Shown here in pieces: positions 34,666 through 47,064 of a DNA stretch of 64,000 nucleotides. The DNA comes from Diplosphaera chodatii (lineage: Eukaryota > Chlorophyta > Trebouxiophyceae > Prasiolales > Stichococcaceae): NCBI GenBank assembly GCA_032358165.1, contig JAALGY010000031.1, positions 310,001 to 374,000 on the forward strand, given 5' to 3'. Both the position numbers and the translations under genes were made by a program. The number at the start of each line of letters is the position of its first letter. Position 1 is the stretch's first letter. The notes under the pieces are model-generated. The model was not told the DNA's origin, made no database searches, and worked only from the letters and a program-made list of their open reading frames with translations.

Positions 34666-37600
34666 ATGTTGTCGCTGCGCACGTTCATGCTTTGCGTAGC
34701 GCTGATCACTCTGCAACCTCATCTACTCACCTCAGCGCAGGTGCGGAGTATTGCCCGTTTCGCAAGAGAACTGCGGCGCCAGATCATCCTGCTGTCTGCA
34801 AGTGCTCGCACAGCAGCACAACCATGTTGACACGGGTGCAATGTGTCGCATGTGCCACCAGGACCAGATCGACACCGCGGGCAACGACAACGGTGCCGCA
34901 GCCGCACCAGCGGCAGAAGGTGCCTCAGCGCGCCCAGGCCAGCAGCGGTCGCCATTGGAGGCTGTGCTTTCCCAGTACTTCACCAACGAGGAGCTGGTGA
35001 ACCTCTAGCAGATTTGATGACGTCGTCAAAGTGGTTGTGAACTGTAGCCAGCTCCTACACAGAACTGTCAGAGCACCGGAGTGTGCAGTATGGGCGCGTC
35101 AATCAGCGTCTTCTGGCACGATCATCTGCAGGAAGGGCATCTGCAGGAGTACGCCAAGCGCTGCGCTGACATCTCACGCCTGGACAGCGTGGGCAAGTCG
35201 GCGGACGGCGCCGACCTGTGGGCGCTGACGCTCGGCAGCGGGTTGGCGGCGGACAAGCCGCGCCCGGCATTCCGCTACATTGGCAACATGCACGGCGACG
35301 AGCCCAGCGGCCGGCAGCTGCTGCTGGGCCTGGCGGAGTGGCTGTGCGTCAGGTGAGAGCCGGCCTGTTTGCAGGCACGCAGCTCGCCGTTTCTCTTGTG
35401 CACGCTCCGGCGTCTGCTGCTGAGCGAGGCAGAGTGAAGGGTCGCAAGGGATGGGGGCTCTCTCATGAACATCCGTGTGACATCAGCTGATAGACAGAGT
35501 CCACAAACATGTATGCTGGGAGGGTCAGCACGCTAATGCACATGCGCGCATATGCGCTCAGTATAGCCTCAGTGCACACGTGCATCAGGTATGCTCAACT
35601 GCGGCCTCTGGCGTTGTGCCATCCCCACAAGTGCAAAGGCAGCGGCAGGCTGCTGCATACATAGGTGTATCCAAGCCCTAACCAGGTGAAGCATGCTGCA
35701 GGCGTGGCAGCGATGCAAAAGCGGCAGCAGTGCTGGACGGCATGCAGCTGGCGCTGATGCCCACCATGAACCCGGACGGCTTTGCAGCCAAGCGCCGCGG
35801 CAACGGGTGAGCTCCTTCGTCTCGCACTCAAGCTGCACCACAGTGTGTCACACCAGCAGGCCGATCGCACCCAGGGCGGTCAAGCAACTGCCGGTGCGTC
35901 GGAGAGGCCAACACCAGTTCACGGTGTCACCGCAGCAATGGCAAGGACCTCAACCGGGACTTTCCGGACCCGCTGGCGGGCGGCGAGGGGCGGTCCAGGG
36001 GTCCGCTGCCGGCGGTGGGGACGGAGCAGCCGGAGACGGCGGCGGTCATGCGGTGGGCGGCGTCGCGCCCCTTCGTGGCGTCCGCCAGCATGCACGAGGT
36101 GGGGTCACTCAGGCTGAACCCTGAACCCTGAACTCACGACTTGATCAGCCATGCTACGACGATGTGTGGGGTTCCTCCTCGCTGTTCTCCGTCAGCCTGA
36201 AGCACCGTTGCATGCACACGCAGCCCTCTGCAGATGGCGGCGCACGTAGACAAGAGTGTTGGTCTGCCTCATGCAGCCATTGCGGGTGACTTGCTCCCGC
36301 TTGCGGGCCACGCCATGATGGCAACTCACACTGGCACTTCTCATGCTGCAGGGCGCGCTGGTTGCCAACTACCCCTGGGATGCTAATGACCCCGGGGAGA
36401 GCGGCTACGCCGGGTCCCCTGATGACGGCACCTTCAGGTGCGGCCCTGCGGACCCAGCCGGGTACATCGTCAGCAGATCTGGTGCCCACATGCGCTTCTT
36501 GCAGCATCCGACCAGCTTGTGTTGATGATAGTGGTGGCGGTCCAGCAGTGGGACAGGTCTTCTGGGCCAGAGGAAGTGGAGGTTGCATGGCGCTCAGGGG
36601 AGAGCGCCAGTATGACCCACAGTCGGCATGTGCTCCCCACGCACAGGCACCTGGCATCGACGTATGCCAATGCGCACGCCGGCATGACGCAGGACCCAGA
36701 GTTTGCGGTGTCCCACGGCATCACAAACGGCGCCGCCTGGTACCCTGTCTACGGGGGGCTGCAGGTCAGCTCCTCCCCTGCCTGTCCTGCAGCACACGCT
36801 GGTCTGAGCATGTGCCTGGGGTATGGCATGCGCTGCCGCACCCGCACAGCGGCATTTGCGCTGTCTGTGTGTCACCCTGTGGGACCAAAATGTCAGCAGT
36901 GTCAGCCCGCGCCGCGCCAATGTGGCAGTTTACATCCGATGCCCCAGGACTGGAGCTACATCGACCGCCACACCTTCGAGCTGACGCTGGAGCTGAGCCC
37001 CAGCAAGTGGCCGGCGGCCGAAACGCTGGACGCGCTGTTCAATGCCAACCTGCAGGCGATGCTGGCGCTCCCCATGACGGCGGCGTTTGGCGGTCTCAGG
37101 TGTGCACCAGCCCAGCGACACTCCGATGGCCAGTGCACTCTGCAGGGCATCGATCCCCCTACCAATACCTTTCTGCACATCTGCAGGCGGCATCTGCGCT
37201 GTGTCAACCGTTGGTGCGTCTCGGGTAGCCTACTGTCCAGGCACTGCAGCACATGGGCCTGCTGCGTGGCAGGGGCTTTGTGCGGCGGGAGGCGGCGGTG
37301 GCAGCGGGCAGCAAGGCAGGGGCAGCGATCGCGGCGGAGGTCAGGGTCGACGGCATCGACTCGTTCGTGGCCAGCGGCGCGCAATTCGGCGACTTCTACA
37401 GGTGACAGCTTTTCGTCAGCGTGCGCTACAGCCCAGCAGCGGGCTTTGCCGTCAACCTCGCACCCCAGCCCTGCTGCCGCACGTGACGTGGCACGCTTGG
37501 TGCGAGTGGCAACAAGGGATGGCGCATTCAGGGTCAGATTTCAAAATGCAAGTTCTGTTGCAAACTTCACGGGGTGTGTGGCTACGATGCACAGGCCGCT

Positions 37601-38210
37601 GGCACCGGGCAGCTACAGGGTGGTCGTGTCCGCCCCCGGCTTTGCCAACGCCACAGCGGACATCACAGTGCCGGAAGATGGCTCGGGCGCCCAGCGGGTG
37701 ACGCTCTTTGCTGGCTGCTGATGAGGACACACCCTTGTGCTGTTCTGTGTTCGACCATACACTGCCGCCAGTGCAAGCCTGCCACCAGGATGCAGCTGGC
37801 AATGCAGGGCATGTGCAGACAGCACGGGCCACCAACTGGTCTGAAAGCTGGCTGTGCAGGACTTTGTGCTGGAACCCGTCGGCAGCGGCAGCATCCAGGA
37901 GGTGGTTGACCCCCTGGCGGCAGCAACTAAAGGGCAGTCGGCGCCCAAAACAGGGGCAGGTGGCAGCGGCGGCGGCGGCGGCGCCGGCCGCGGCGCAGCG
38001 GACCAGGCGCTGCTGGAGACCAGCATGGAGACCGCCGTGGCAACCGGCCTCGGGACCGCTGCGGGCTCGCTGCCAGCAGCTGGTGGCGGGCTCAGCATGA
38101 AGGTGCTGCTGTGCGCGGCGGCCGCTCTGGCGGCGCTGGCAATTGTGCTGTGGGCTGTGCGGCGGCGGCGGCGGAGGCGGCGAGGATGGGGCAAGGAAGC
38201 ACACGTATAG
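34666..38210 (+). CDS. Membrane-anchored M14 metallocarboxypeptidase, carboxypeptidase D / SOL1 type
   Basis: This secretory-pathway enzyme trims C-terminal basic residues of proteins and peptides. ATG 34666 opens a clear signal peptide (LRTFMLCVALITLQPHLLTS), exon 1 to 34740. Further exons: about 34801-34996 (SQYFTNEEL), 35146-35352 (RYIGNMHGDEPSGRQLLLGL with the H-x-x-E zinc ligands), 35701-35808 (MPTMNPDGFAAKR), about 35936-36099 (NGKDLNRDFPDPL; FVASASMHE, third zinc-binding His), about 36352-36437 (GALVANYPWDAND), 36647-36764 (HGITNGAAWYPVYGG), 36949-37098 (TFELTLELSPSKWP with the catalytic Glu), 37240-37401, about 37593-37717 (transthyretin-like PLAPGSYRVVVSAPGFANAT) and 37860-38210. The last exon has a Gly/Ser-rich stalk, one membrane helix (KVLLCAAAALAALAIVLWAV) and a short tail of eight or more arginines ending at TAG. 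There is one catalytic domain, as in plant SOL1, not three as in animal CPD. Confidence 0.92.
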
Positions 38211-38833
38211 CGTATGTGTGAAGTCCCGCAGTAGTTTGTGCATCTGACCGATCTGGCTTGTGACCGGGCGGTTTCTTTCAGAGTTGCAGAAAACTCTGGC
38301 CGTTCGGGTGTGTGAGAGCCTCGGTAACTGCATTCGGTCGCCAGCCAACTGCCTATGGGCAATAATGCACTGAATGCTGTGTGCAGTCAACATCATGGCG
38401 GTCTGGCTGGATTGACATCATGGCGGTTTCAGAAGTTCAGATGTGCTTGACATGACGTCATGGCCATACGACACAAATTCAGGATTGCCTGAAGTTGACA
38501 ACAGCTTCTAGGTGCAAAGTCCCCGTATTGGCTGTCAATGCTGAGGTGGTCATCCAGCCAAATGAAAAAAACTCAGCACCCATTGCGCTGCGCCTGCTGC
38601 AACTGCACACCGCTCAACCTGTTCCAAAAGACTAGCCACCTCCGCTCTTATTTCATTGCTCTCTGTCAGCACATCCTGCAACGAACGAAGATTGAAACAT
38701 CATCCGAAAGAGTGCTCACTATAACTGGTCTACTACATACATCAGTGGGTGCAACAGTAGACCATACAATGTAGAGCTTGTGAACCCATGTCGTGCTGGA
38801 GCGGACAAGCCGGACAACAACATATGTGACAGC
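38211..38833. other. Convergent intergenic region
   Basis: It lies between two genes ending toward each other. Two short copies of CATCATGGCGGT occur near 38390 and 38417. Nothing else was recognised. Confidence 0.45.
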
Positions 38834-40930
38834 TCACGCGTTAATAAGATTGTTGATGACGTTGACAAAATTGTTGTTGGGACCCATGTCCCATGAGGAG
38901 CCATCTGCAGAACACCATCAGGGCTTGTTGGCATGGCAATCACGATTGCAAACCACATCTGTGGCATCACCTGCAGTGCACTCACACCGGCAGACACGTC
39001 ATCCTGCCGATGTTGTGCTCTGGTGGCCCCATGCATTGCAGCACTGCAGGATACCAGTACATATGTGCATGCATGTGGACGACTCCCGCCAGCAACAGAA
39101 CAGAGGAGCATGAGACATGAAGACGGCATGTTTCATGGTGCCTACCATTTCCCTGCAGCAGCCGGCGCTGAAGCAGGCGATGACGCTGCGGCCAAAATAT
39201 TATACCGTAGCCCTGCAGCGCCCTGCGCGGCACCTGCAGCATGCGCCGCCGCCGCTCCCCAGCATACGTGGCGCTTGCTTGGTATGCCAAGCCCGCTGCC
39301 GTGATGCTGACGGTCTGCAGCACCCGCAGAAGGGTCAGGCTGAGGTCACAGCAGAGGCAATTTGTTTGGTCAGGCGGTTCGGCAAGCTCGTTACGGAGGG
39401 CTTTTTGACCGATGCATGTGATCCCAGCGGTCACCGCGTTGCTGTAGGCCACGGCTGTGCTGAGGTGCAGCACCAGCCCCGGTTCTGACGTCAGGAACCC
39501 CTGCGGCATGCAGCCACACCTCAGAGCCCCACCCTTGCCGTCAATGCTACCCATGAGCCGCGACTATGCGTGGAGTGCTCGCACTTCCCAAGTGTTTCTT
39601 ACGATACCTTCAAGTGTGGAAAGCGCTCTGCAAACTTGAGGTCTGCCTTGAAATCGTTGACGAGGGCGACATTGGCATCAGTGTGGTGCCCAGCGGCAGC
39701 TGCCAGCTGCATCGCACGAGCGGAGGGCATTGTCACAGCAGTACCAGAGCAGCACCTGTGCAGGTGCTAGCACGAACGTTGACGGCGAACAGAGGCACGT
39801 GCTTCACGGGACAACATACCTGTGTGCCGGTGGTTGTGCCCACGAGCTGTCCGGCATCCTGCAGCGCCGATGTCACTTCGTCAGTGCCAGGCCTCCTAGT
39901 CATCTCAGCCACATCAGCTGCACAACATGGCATGGTGCTTATGAAATGCAACACGTTCGTGGTCCCAGCCCTCCGTATCAGTTTCATGTGCAGAGATTTG
40001 CAGAATGTTCAAGACAGTCCGCAATGGTGCACACCAGGCTCCTGCACGGCTCACCAAGACCAGCCGCCTGTTCACCGCTGCCACGATGGACGTCGCCAGC
40101 AGGGCGGCGATCTCGCTGCGGTTTGCCGCTGCTCTGTTGTCGGCCTCATACGTAAGGTCGAACGGGAACGCTGCGTCGACGTTGCCGTAGCCGCGCCATG
40201 CGTCTGCCCCGCTGGCAGTGAGCGCATCCATCAAATGCGCAATGTAGCTGCCGTGCGCCCGGATGGTGCCGTTGAGTAAGTCCTGCAGACGTCAGGAAGC
40301 TGATTACTCGGTCATCTGGTCGTACAAGCTGGTGTATGAGCAATTCTATGTGCACATGAGTACGACACACTGCACCTGTATCCGGTCCAGTTGTGGGGCG
40401 CTGATGATCCTGCGCATGTTGCAGTATGATATCGGTCAAACGGCCGCACACCGACAAGATGCCATACCATCGCTTGCACTCTCGAAATGTATCCCAACGC
40501 ACACCAGCTCCTGTTCACCTGTTGAGCAATGCATCCTGGAAAGCCGCTGCCCGCAGCAGGTTGGAGTAGACCACAACTTCGCTCTGATTCAGTACCTGTG
40601 AGAGAGGAAGCCGGGGACGCCACTTGTATGAACATGACTTTGTGATGAGCTGGGCCTGTCTGATGCCAGTAAAACCGCAGAACGATATTGCTGCCACTGC
40701 AGGTCCCCATTGGGACGGTCCAAGCACCTGAGTGCTGACGACCTCTGGACTGCTGTGGCTGCTGCTGCCACTGCCATTGTGGCGGCTGTTGCTGGTGCTG
40801 AAGACGATCGCAGGGACGATGGTGACCACCGCCACCACCAGCAGCGCTGCGGCAGTGATCAGAAGTGCGCCGCGCAGCGTGAGTCGGCCACAGTAGCGCC
40901 TGTGCTCGCCTGCACAAGGCCAGTCGCATG
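38834..40930 (-). CDS. Unrecognised protein with an N-terminal membrane anchor
   Basis: Minus-strand exons join into a plausible but unfamiliar protein. The N-terminal part (about 40.9-40.7 kb) has a basic stretch then a membrane helix (LRGALLITAAALLVVAVVTI, ending VPAIVF), followed by a Ser/Asn-rich linker. Then come 40597-40521 (VLNQSEVVVYSNLLRAAAFQ), 40288-40052 (DLLNGTIRAHGSYIAHLMDA, then FPFDLTYEADNRAAANRSEI), about 39900-39820 (TSALQDAGQLVGTTTGTQ), about 39.7-39.6 kb (HHTDANVALVNDFKADLKFA) and a last exon 38904-38834 (SSWDMGPNNNFVNVINNLIN, then Ala and TGA). The stretch near 39350-39230 may hold more exons. The layout suggests a single-pass protein with a lumenal or extracellular domain, possibly a sensor. 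No family was recognised and the start codon is unresolved. Confidence 0.5.
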
Positions 40931-42240
40931 CTCTGCAGCACTTCCCCCCTTACGCGGGGCTACACTGAGTATGATCTCTATGGGGACTCTGTCATGCTTG
41001 GCTATGTTTGTGCATGCAAGCATGCAGCGCTCACCCTTGCATGCTGGGCTGCCGCTGTCTGCGGGCGGCTGGCTCGGGCCTGCCGGATGCACCTTGGCAC
41101 CAGCCACTTGTACCTCTGTCACAATACCCATGCGAAAGCCTCACGGCTAAGCCGCCGGTGTTTCAGACGAGCCCGCATTGCCGGCAGCCATGCCCCATGG
41201 TCGATGTCGTGAGGTGGCGGAGCGGTGCCGGAACCCCGCCCATAGGCTTCAGGGGGAGTTGAGCGCCGGACAACACAATTAAGGCCAATAGCCGATATGA
41301 TGTGTGCGATGTGACCGCGTGTTGACGTCGGCTCAGGCTGGTTTGCTAATCGATGACTCTTGTGTAATGCAGGATTGCGCAGAACGTCCACGGGTCATGT
41401 CAAGTGGTGTTTGTAACACTCGAAAACTGATGCCGTGTGGTTCTACAGGTACGCATGCGCTCTGGACGCCTCAACCATGTCGCGACCGGGGCGTCATGGT
41501 AACACTCGCGAATACGGAAACAGTGTACGGCAACGCTGCAAGATTCATCTGTACGGCTTGAGGATACTGTCACCATTCAGCTCATCATCTGGCAGCGCAG
41601 ATATTGGAGAGCTGCCCTCTCAATTGTTGGTAAGTGACGGAAGGCTTGCTATATTCCAATGTCGATCGGTTGGACCCATCCATGACAGCTGAGCCTGAAC
41701 GTCCTTACTGTGTATGCATGTTGCACCATGCTGGGTCTCGCCAGCCTGCGGACAGAGCAAGTGCAGATGTGACGTCTCCATCGTGACAAATTCGTTGCGT
41801 GCTGACAACTTCACACCGCCTGCGGCCACGAGGCCGAAGGGGTGTCACTGGCGCAACTCAGTCATCTCTGCAGGCAATGGCCACGGACAACACGCCAGCC
41901 AACTCTCGCGAATGTGGTGCTGCACAGTCCCTCTTGAAAGTGCGACGATCCAGACGGCAGCCGCAGTGGCGGTGGTACAAAAGGGAAGGCTGAGCCACAG
42001 TGCCGCAAAGCGCGGTGTTGCAGACACTGATGGCGGCAATAATTGTCAGACTTGAGGCTTTTGTTGCTCGCACACGACGTGCACTGTGCAGCTCTGTACA
42101 TGCGTGTCCTTGCAGCCTTGTACATTCTCGGAAAGCTGATTGCCAGAGTGGCACCGTGATCTCCATGCAGCAGCAGACTATCATGACATCACATGCCGGT
42201 TGCGAAATCACATAATCAGGTGCTGCGACTACATGCAGCA
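40931..42240. other. Divergent intergenic region of about 1.3 kb
   Basis: It separates the minus-strand membrane-anchored gene from the plus-strand sulfurtransferase. Only short unsupported open stretches are present. It presumably holds both promoters. Confidence 0.4.
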
Positions 42241-44634
42241 ATGCTGAGCCGACTGGCCGGCAATGCGTTGAGGCTTGCATCGGACCAGGCAGTGATCCAG
42301 ACCCCTGCAGCTGCACAACCCTGCCTCCAGGTGTCGCTCGGCAAATGCCATGGCCGCTATCAACGCTTCTTGTGAATTTTACATCGGGGGGCAGTTCCGC
42401 CATTCAAGCTGGGATCCTTTGACTGACCCTCTGCGAATGCGTAGGTGCATGCGCGCCGTGCGCTGCATGTGGCAGCCTCCCAGCATCTGAGGCAGACTTG
42501 GAGGTAGATCGCACGTCCTGGTTTTGCTCATGCAGCATTGCACACCAGCGCAGCATCGTATGGCCAAGCGTGGACCCGTAGCCAGGCGTCCTGGTCATGC
42601 AGGGCGCAACCGCACCAGAGGACCCGGTATCTGCTGCCACAGCATCCACTTGCACCGCGTCGAGCCTCTGGACGCGCAGCTATGGCCAGCACCACGCCAT
42701 CGCTGGTGTCGACAAGCTGGCTTCACGATCGGTGAGGTGGTGCACAGCACCCTGCCGCGCCTGCCATGCCGCGTCATAGGTTCTTGTAACCACACTGCCA
42801 CGTCCGACACGCCCCGACCCATGTGGCAGGCTTGACGACAGCAATCTGCGCATACTTGACGCGTCCTGGCACCTTCCGACGGCAAGTGAGCAGAGACGGC
42901 ATGCATAATGACTGTCTAGCACCTGATGGCGGCAGCTTCTGTTACATCTGGCCTCGCATGTTGCACAGTGGCAACCCTTCACATGCAGATCGGAACCCCG
43001 GAGCAGAGTTTCAGGAGGAGCGCATCAAGGGCGCGCAATTCTTTGACGTTGACATGATTGCCGACACCCAGTCGGGGCTCCCGCACATGCTGCCGACTGA
43101 GGCAGCCTTTGCAGCTGCAGCAGACGCCCTGGGGATCACCAACGACAGCCAGGTATGAACCTCGCATCACTGGCATGTCAGGGTGAGTGCTGCCGTTCTG
43201 CAGGTAGCGAAACATCTGGAACAGTAGCGCATGGCTGCCTGCAGCAGGTGGCTCGGGCCGCAAGCTGTGCATGACCCCCCGACGCCACTCTGCCCACAGT
43301 GTTGTGGAGGGTGTTGGCCAACAATGGCGCTGTGGATCCTGTGTAGGTGGTGCTGTATGACAAGTCGGGGGTCTTCAGCGCGCCACGAGTGTGGTGGACC
43401 TTTAGGGCATTTGGGCATGAGAGGTAACCTGGCGAGAGGCGCATAGCAATGCTGGGACTAGGCAAAGCAAACACCTATGCGCCACACCTTAGCTTGGGCA
43501 CCTGGGCACAATCTTGTCTGCAGGTCAACACTGTGTCACGAGCCCACTGCATGTTTGTAAACACGTTGTGCCATGCCCCTGTTGCTGCAGGGTGGCCGTG
43601 CTGGATGGCGGCTTCCCAGCGTGGTCCGCAGACGGCCTGCCTATCGACACCTCCCCAGTGCCAGAGGAACAGCTGTCAGCGCCAGGCAAGGCTGCCGCTG
43701 CGCCTCCTGCAGCGCCGCGCTACCGTGCAACCCTGAACGTGCGTTGTGACGTGCCTCAGCATGTCTCAGCCTGAGCTGTCCAGTGGTCACGCACTTGCTC
43801 GGGATCGCTATTAACTTCAGAAACACATCCACTTCGTTCAGAGCCCTGCGGTGGTGGCTGCCTTCGGTCGACTATCTGCTGAAACTGTGTTGACCCGACA
43901 AGTCATGGCAGCCCATATGGGGCTCTCCAGATGATAGCGCATACCGAGAACTGGCCAGCCGTACCTAATGCTGACCACATGAACTGACATGGTGATGCAG
44001 AAGGCCCTGGTGCGGTCGGCGCAGCAGCTGGTCGACAACATCGACAGCCGGCGGGAGGGGGTTGTGGACGCGCGCTCCCCTGGGCGCTTTGAGGGGACTG
44101 CCCCGGAGCCGCGGCCCGGCATCCCCTCCGGCCACATCCCCGGCTCCCGCAACGTGCCCTTCGCCGAAGTGCTATCCACAGACGGCAGGTGGGCCAAGGG
44201 CTGGGGAGTATGCTGCTCGCACATCAAGGCGTCGGGATGCCCAGGGCTGGTGTCCATGACGCAGTTGCAGGATTCATTGAGGGTACATGATGGCAGCATG
44301 AGCCTGGGGCCTCTGCATGTGCCATAGGTCATGACCGTGCTGAAATTGTATGGCACTCGTCACTGTGAAGACCGTGCCGGGCTGTACGAGGACAGTTCAT
44401 CCATCTGTGCGCAGGTTCCTGCCGCCGCAGAAGCTGCAGCAGGTGTTTCAGGACGCGGGTGTTGATCTGACCAAGCCGGTGGTGGCGTCGTGCGGGACCG
44501 GCGTCACGGCCAGCGTGCTGGCGCTGGCGCTGGAGCAGCTGCCGGAACCACCCCCATCGGTGGCGGTGTACGATGGCAGCTGGACGGAGTGGGGCGCCCG
44601 GGAGGACCTGCCCAAGGCCACCGGCAAGGCGTGA
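42241..44634 (+). CDS. Thiosulfate / 3-mercaptopyruvate sulfurtransferase, two rhodanese domains
   Basis: The enzyme moves a sulfane sulfur from mercaptopyruvate or thiosulfate to an acceptor. ATG 42241 opens a mitochondrial-type presequence (MLSRLAGNALRLASDQAVIQ). The join to the next exon (about 42680-42731, PSLVSTSWLHDR) is out of phase as read, so an alternative start at ATG 42682 is possible. Following exons: 42830-42885 (LDDSNLRILDASWHLPTA), 42989-43152 (IKGAQFFDVDMIADTQSGLP; HMLPTEAAFAAA), 43347-43433 (LYDKSGVFSAPRVWWTFRAF), 43591 to about 43738 (VAVLDGGFPAWSADG), 44000-44187 (GVVDARSPGRFEG; GIPSGHIPGSRNVPF) and 44415-44634 (FLPPQKLQQVFQDAGVDL; active-site loop SCGTGVTAS; VYDGSWTEWGAR) to TGA. 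The inactive N-terminal and active C-terminal domains are both complete. The CG-T-GVTA loop is of the mercaptopyruvate type. Confidence 0.93.
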
Positions 44635-45280
44635 GGGAGTTGCCAACATTTTAGGTGTTTGGGCAAGCTGCTATCTAGCGGTATGATCTGTTGCAATCGC
44701 GCTGGATAGCGTGCTTCTGGCTTGTGCATGACACCATTCCTGACAAGCAGTGGCGAGTTTGCTGAAAGGCAGCACAAGAGACAGGGTCACGGTCTGGTCT
44801 ACATGAACTACATCCCTACGTCTTCACACGAAGGTGGCGACCTGCGGACGACGATCTCCTCAGCCACAGATATCAAGATCGTCCCTGCGCTGCACGCCCC
44901 GATGCCCGGCTCGCTGCACGACTTGACTGCAAACTCCTGTGATACAGCTTGCGCAGCAGCATTTCACTCTGCTGCCGTCGTGCATTGCGCTGTTCCTGCG
45001 GAGGCCCAGACGACGCACGGTGCCTAGCCATCATCGTTGGACTAACTAGCATTCCAGGTGCGTTCAGGCAGCGGACCCATTGTTGCGTCTACGCCACAAC
45101 ACTCTCACGTCCCATTGTGATCAGCGTGTTGCTCCTTGACCATGCACGAATCAAATACCAGAATTTCTGCACAACATGCATGTTGATTGGCATCCCATCT
45201 GTCTGCAGGTCTGGCCGGAACACGCTGTGGAAGGCCAGCCGCCGCAGCGCGGGTAGCTTCTCCTCATACTGATCCAATCA
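44635..45280. other. Intergenic region
   Basis: It lies between the sulfurtransferase and the DUF1118-like gene. A short plus-strand reading SGRNTLWKASRRSAGSFSSY (ending just before 45272) follows an acceptor-like TCTGCAG, but no upstream exon could be linked to it. Confidence 0.4.
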
Positions 45281-46506
45281 ATGATGGCGGGCAGCACCGT
45301 CATGCAGCAGAGCCGCGTCCTGGGCGGCGCACAGCTGCCGCAGCAAAGGCCATCCGCAGCACGGCCCGCCGGCCGCGCTGGCGCAGTGCGCACAGTCGCC
45401 ATGGCCAAGCGCAAGGTCAACACCTTCGATGAGGCGTGGAAGAAGGTGCGGTGGAGCCCTCACTTAGCAGCTCGTCAGAGATGGTCAACGCCCATGACGC
45501 TGCAAGAACCTATCAGCTGCCGTTGGACTGTGAAACGCCACACCTTCCAAAAGCCTTCTTCGATGCCCCACTCCTCTTGTTGTCACGCAACGCCAATGCA
45601 CCTTCGGACGCCTTTCGTCGTGCTCGATCGTCGTATGGCATGGCATGCTTATGTTTGGGCCGGAATGACCGGCGACAGTGGATCGCAGGGCTTCTGGGGC
45701 GGCGGCTACTTCAACGAGGACTCGGAGCGGGCGCCGCCCAACCTGCTGCGCGCGGTGGAGAACAAGAAGCTGCTGTCCACTGCCGGCAAGCTCAAGCTGC
45801 TCAGCAGCGCAGACAAGGCCGGCTTCAACCTCGCCAAGGTGGGTTGGCAGCGGATCGCACCTGTCTGCTGCCCAAGCAACGGCAGGCGGCATACATTCTC
45901 TGCCGCTCCAGACGGCTGTTGCAGCTTGATGGGCTTTCTGCATGGCTCAATGCTATGTGTAGCATATGTCGCGGAGCTGGCTCGTGCTATGCCTGACGAG
46001 CCTGCTGCGCATTCACGGATCGGTGGTCCTTGTGTGACAGCTCCTCAGCAATCCTGTTGCCTGCTGCCGTGCAGCTGGAGCAGCTGAAGCTGCTGAGCAC
46101 AGCGGAGAAGCTGGGGCTGTTCAGTCTGGCAGAGCGCGTGCTGACCACCGACCCCGGAGCCATCTCCTCGGCCAGCATCCCGTTCTTCCTGGCCGCCATC
46201 GGTGCGTCGCCCGTACAGCCCCAGCACCTCTTGTATGATCCGCTGGCACGTTCACATGGCAAAAAGTTAGCAATGCTGTGCAGCGTGCCAAAACCAGCAG
46301 TCTGCAGATGTCTGTGGCAGGGTCTCAAGGCTTCAAGTGTCTGATGGTCGGGTCCTACCCACTGTGGCGCAGGCTCGCTGGTGTTCATCCCTCAGGACAC
46401 CCTGCTGCAGTCAGTTGCACACTGGACAGCCTTTGCTACTTTCTTCACGGGCTTCGCCACGCTGTTCATTGGCGGCTTTGTCGTCGCAGCAGTGCAGGAG
46501 GAGTGA
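45281..46506 (+). CDS. DUF1118 / RIQ-like chloroplast thylakoid protein
   Basis: Four exons: 45281-45445 (transit-like, Ala/Arg/Gln-rich, then VAMAKRKVNTFDEAWKK), 45689-45838 (GFWGGGYFNEDSERAP; NKKLLSTAGKLKLLSSADKA), 46075-46201 (LEQLKLLSTAEKLGLFSLAE; SIPFFLAAI) and 46373-46506 (SLVFIPQDTLLQSVAHWTAF; TLFIGGFVVAAVQEE, TGA). The repeated KLLSTAEKLGLxSxAE units followed by two hydrophobic segments are the pattern of the plant DUF1118 family. Its Arabidopsis members RIQ1 and RIQ2 affect grana stacking and non-photochemical quenching. The assignment rests on recalled family pattern, not a search. The role here is inferred. Confidence 0.7.
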
Positions 46507-47064
46507 TGCGACACATCTGACCGATGTTGCCCTGGTGGCGACACAGCAGCAAGCACGCCATGCTACGCACTGGTAGAATGAGATGGTTTGAGGTTGTGAG
46601 CGATGTTTTGGGATCTGAAACGGTGGTTTGCATGGTGGAACATTGCATCGCAGTTTGGTCAGATGTTGGCATGTATGCATGCACAGCTGCCCATGCCGCT
46701 TGTGTCATCCGCCAACACTTTAGAATGTTTCGTGCTCGTGTTGCTCCCTTCTCGCAGTGTTGCACATGGTCAGATCCGCTCTTTCACTTTGTTGAATGTT
46801 CCGTGAATCTGTTACCCTGCTGATGAACCGGTTTCGTGGGAGGGCACCTTGGCTGGCGGCGCATGCTGCACGCGGCAGCATAGTTGATTTGCAGGTGCGC
46901 CAATCGTAAGCAGCAACACGGTGATCCTCATCAAGTGTGTAGCTCGGATCGAGTCACTACGCCAAGTCGAAGCATTGCTGGGGTCCAGACGCTGCTGAAG
47001 GTGAACTGGCAAACAGAAGGATTGGCTGTGCCAGCGGCTATATTGACGGCTTGGAGGTATTCAC
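46507..47064. other. Intergenic region, no gene seen
   Basis: The spacer is AT-richer than its surroundings. It contains the 3' UTR of the DUF1118-like gene and the promoter of GET4. Confidence 0.45.

Noticed and set aside
38389..38429. Two CATCATGGCGGT copies as a mobile element end
   Set aside because: The copies are direct, only 12 bp long, and no inverted ends or target duplication were seen.
45090..45277. Minus-strand ATG frame MDQYEEKLPALRRLAFHSVF starting next to the DUF1118-like gene
   Set aside because: No donor site or downstream exon could be linked, and it overlaps the start of a well-supported plus-strand gene.
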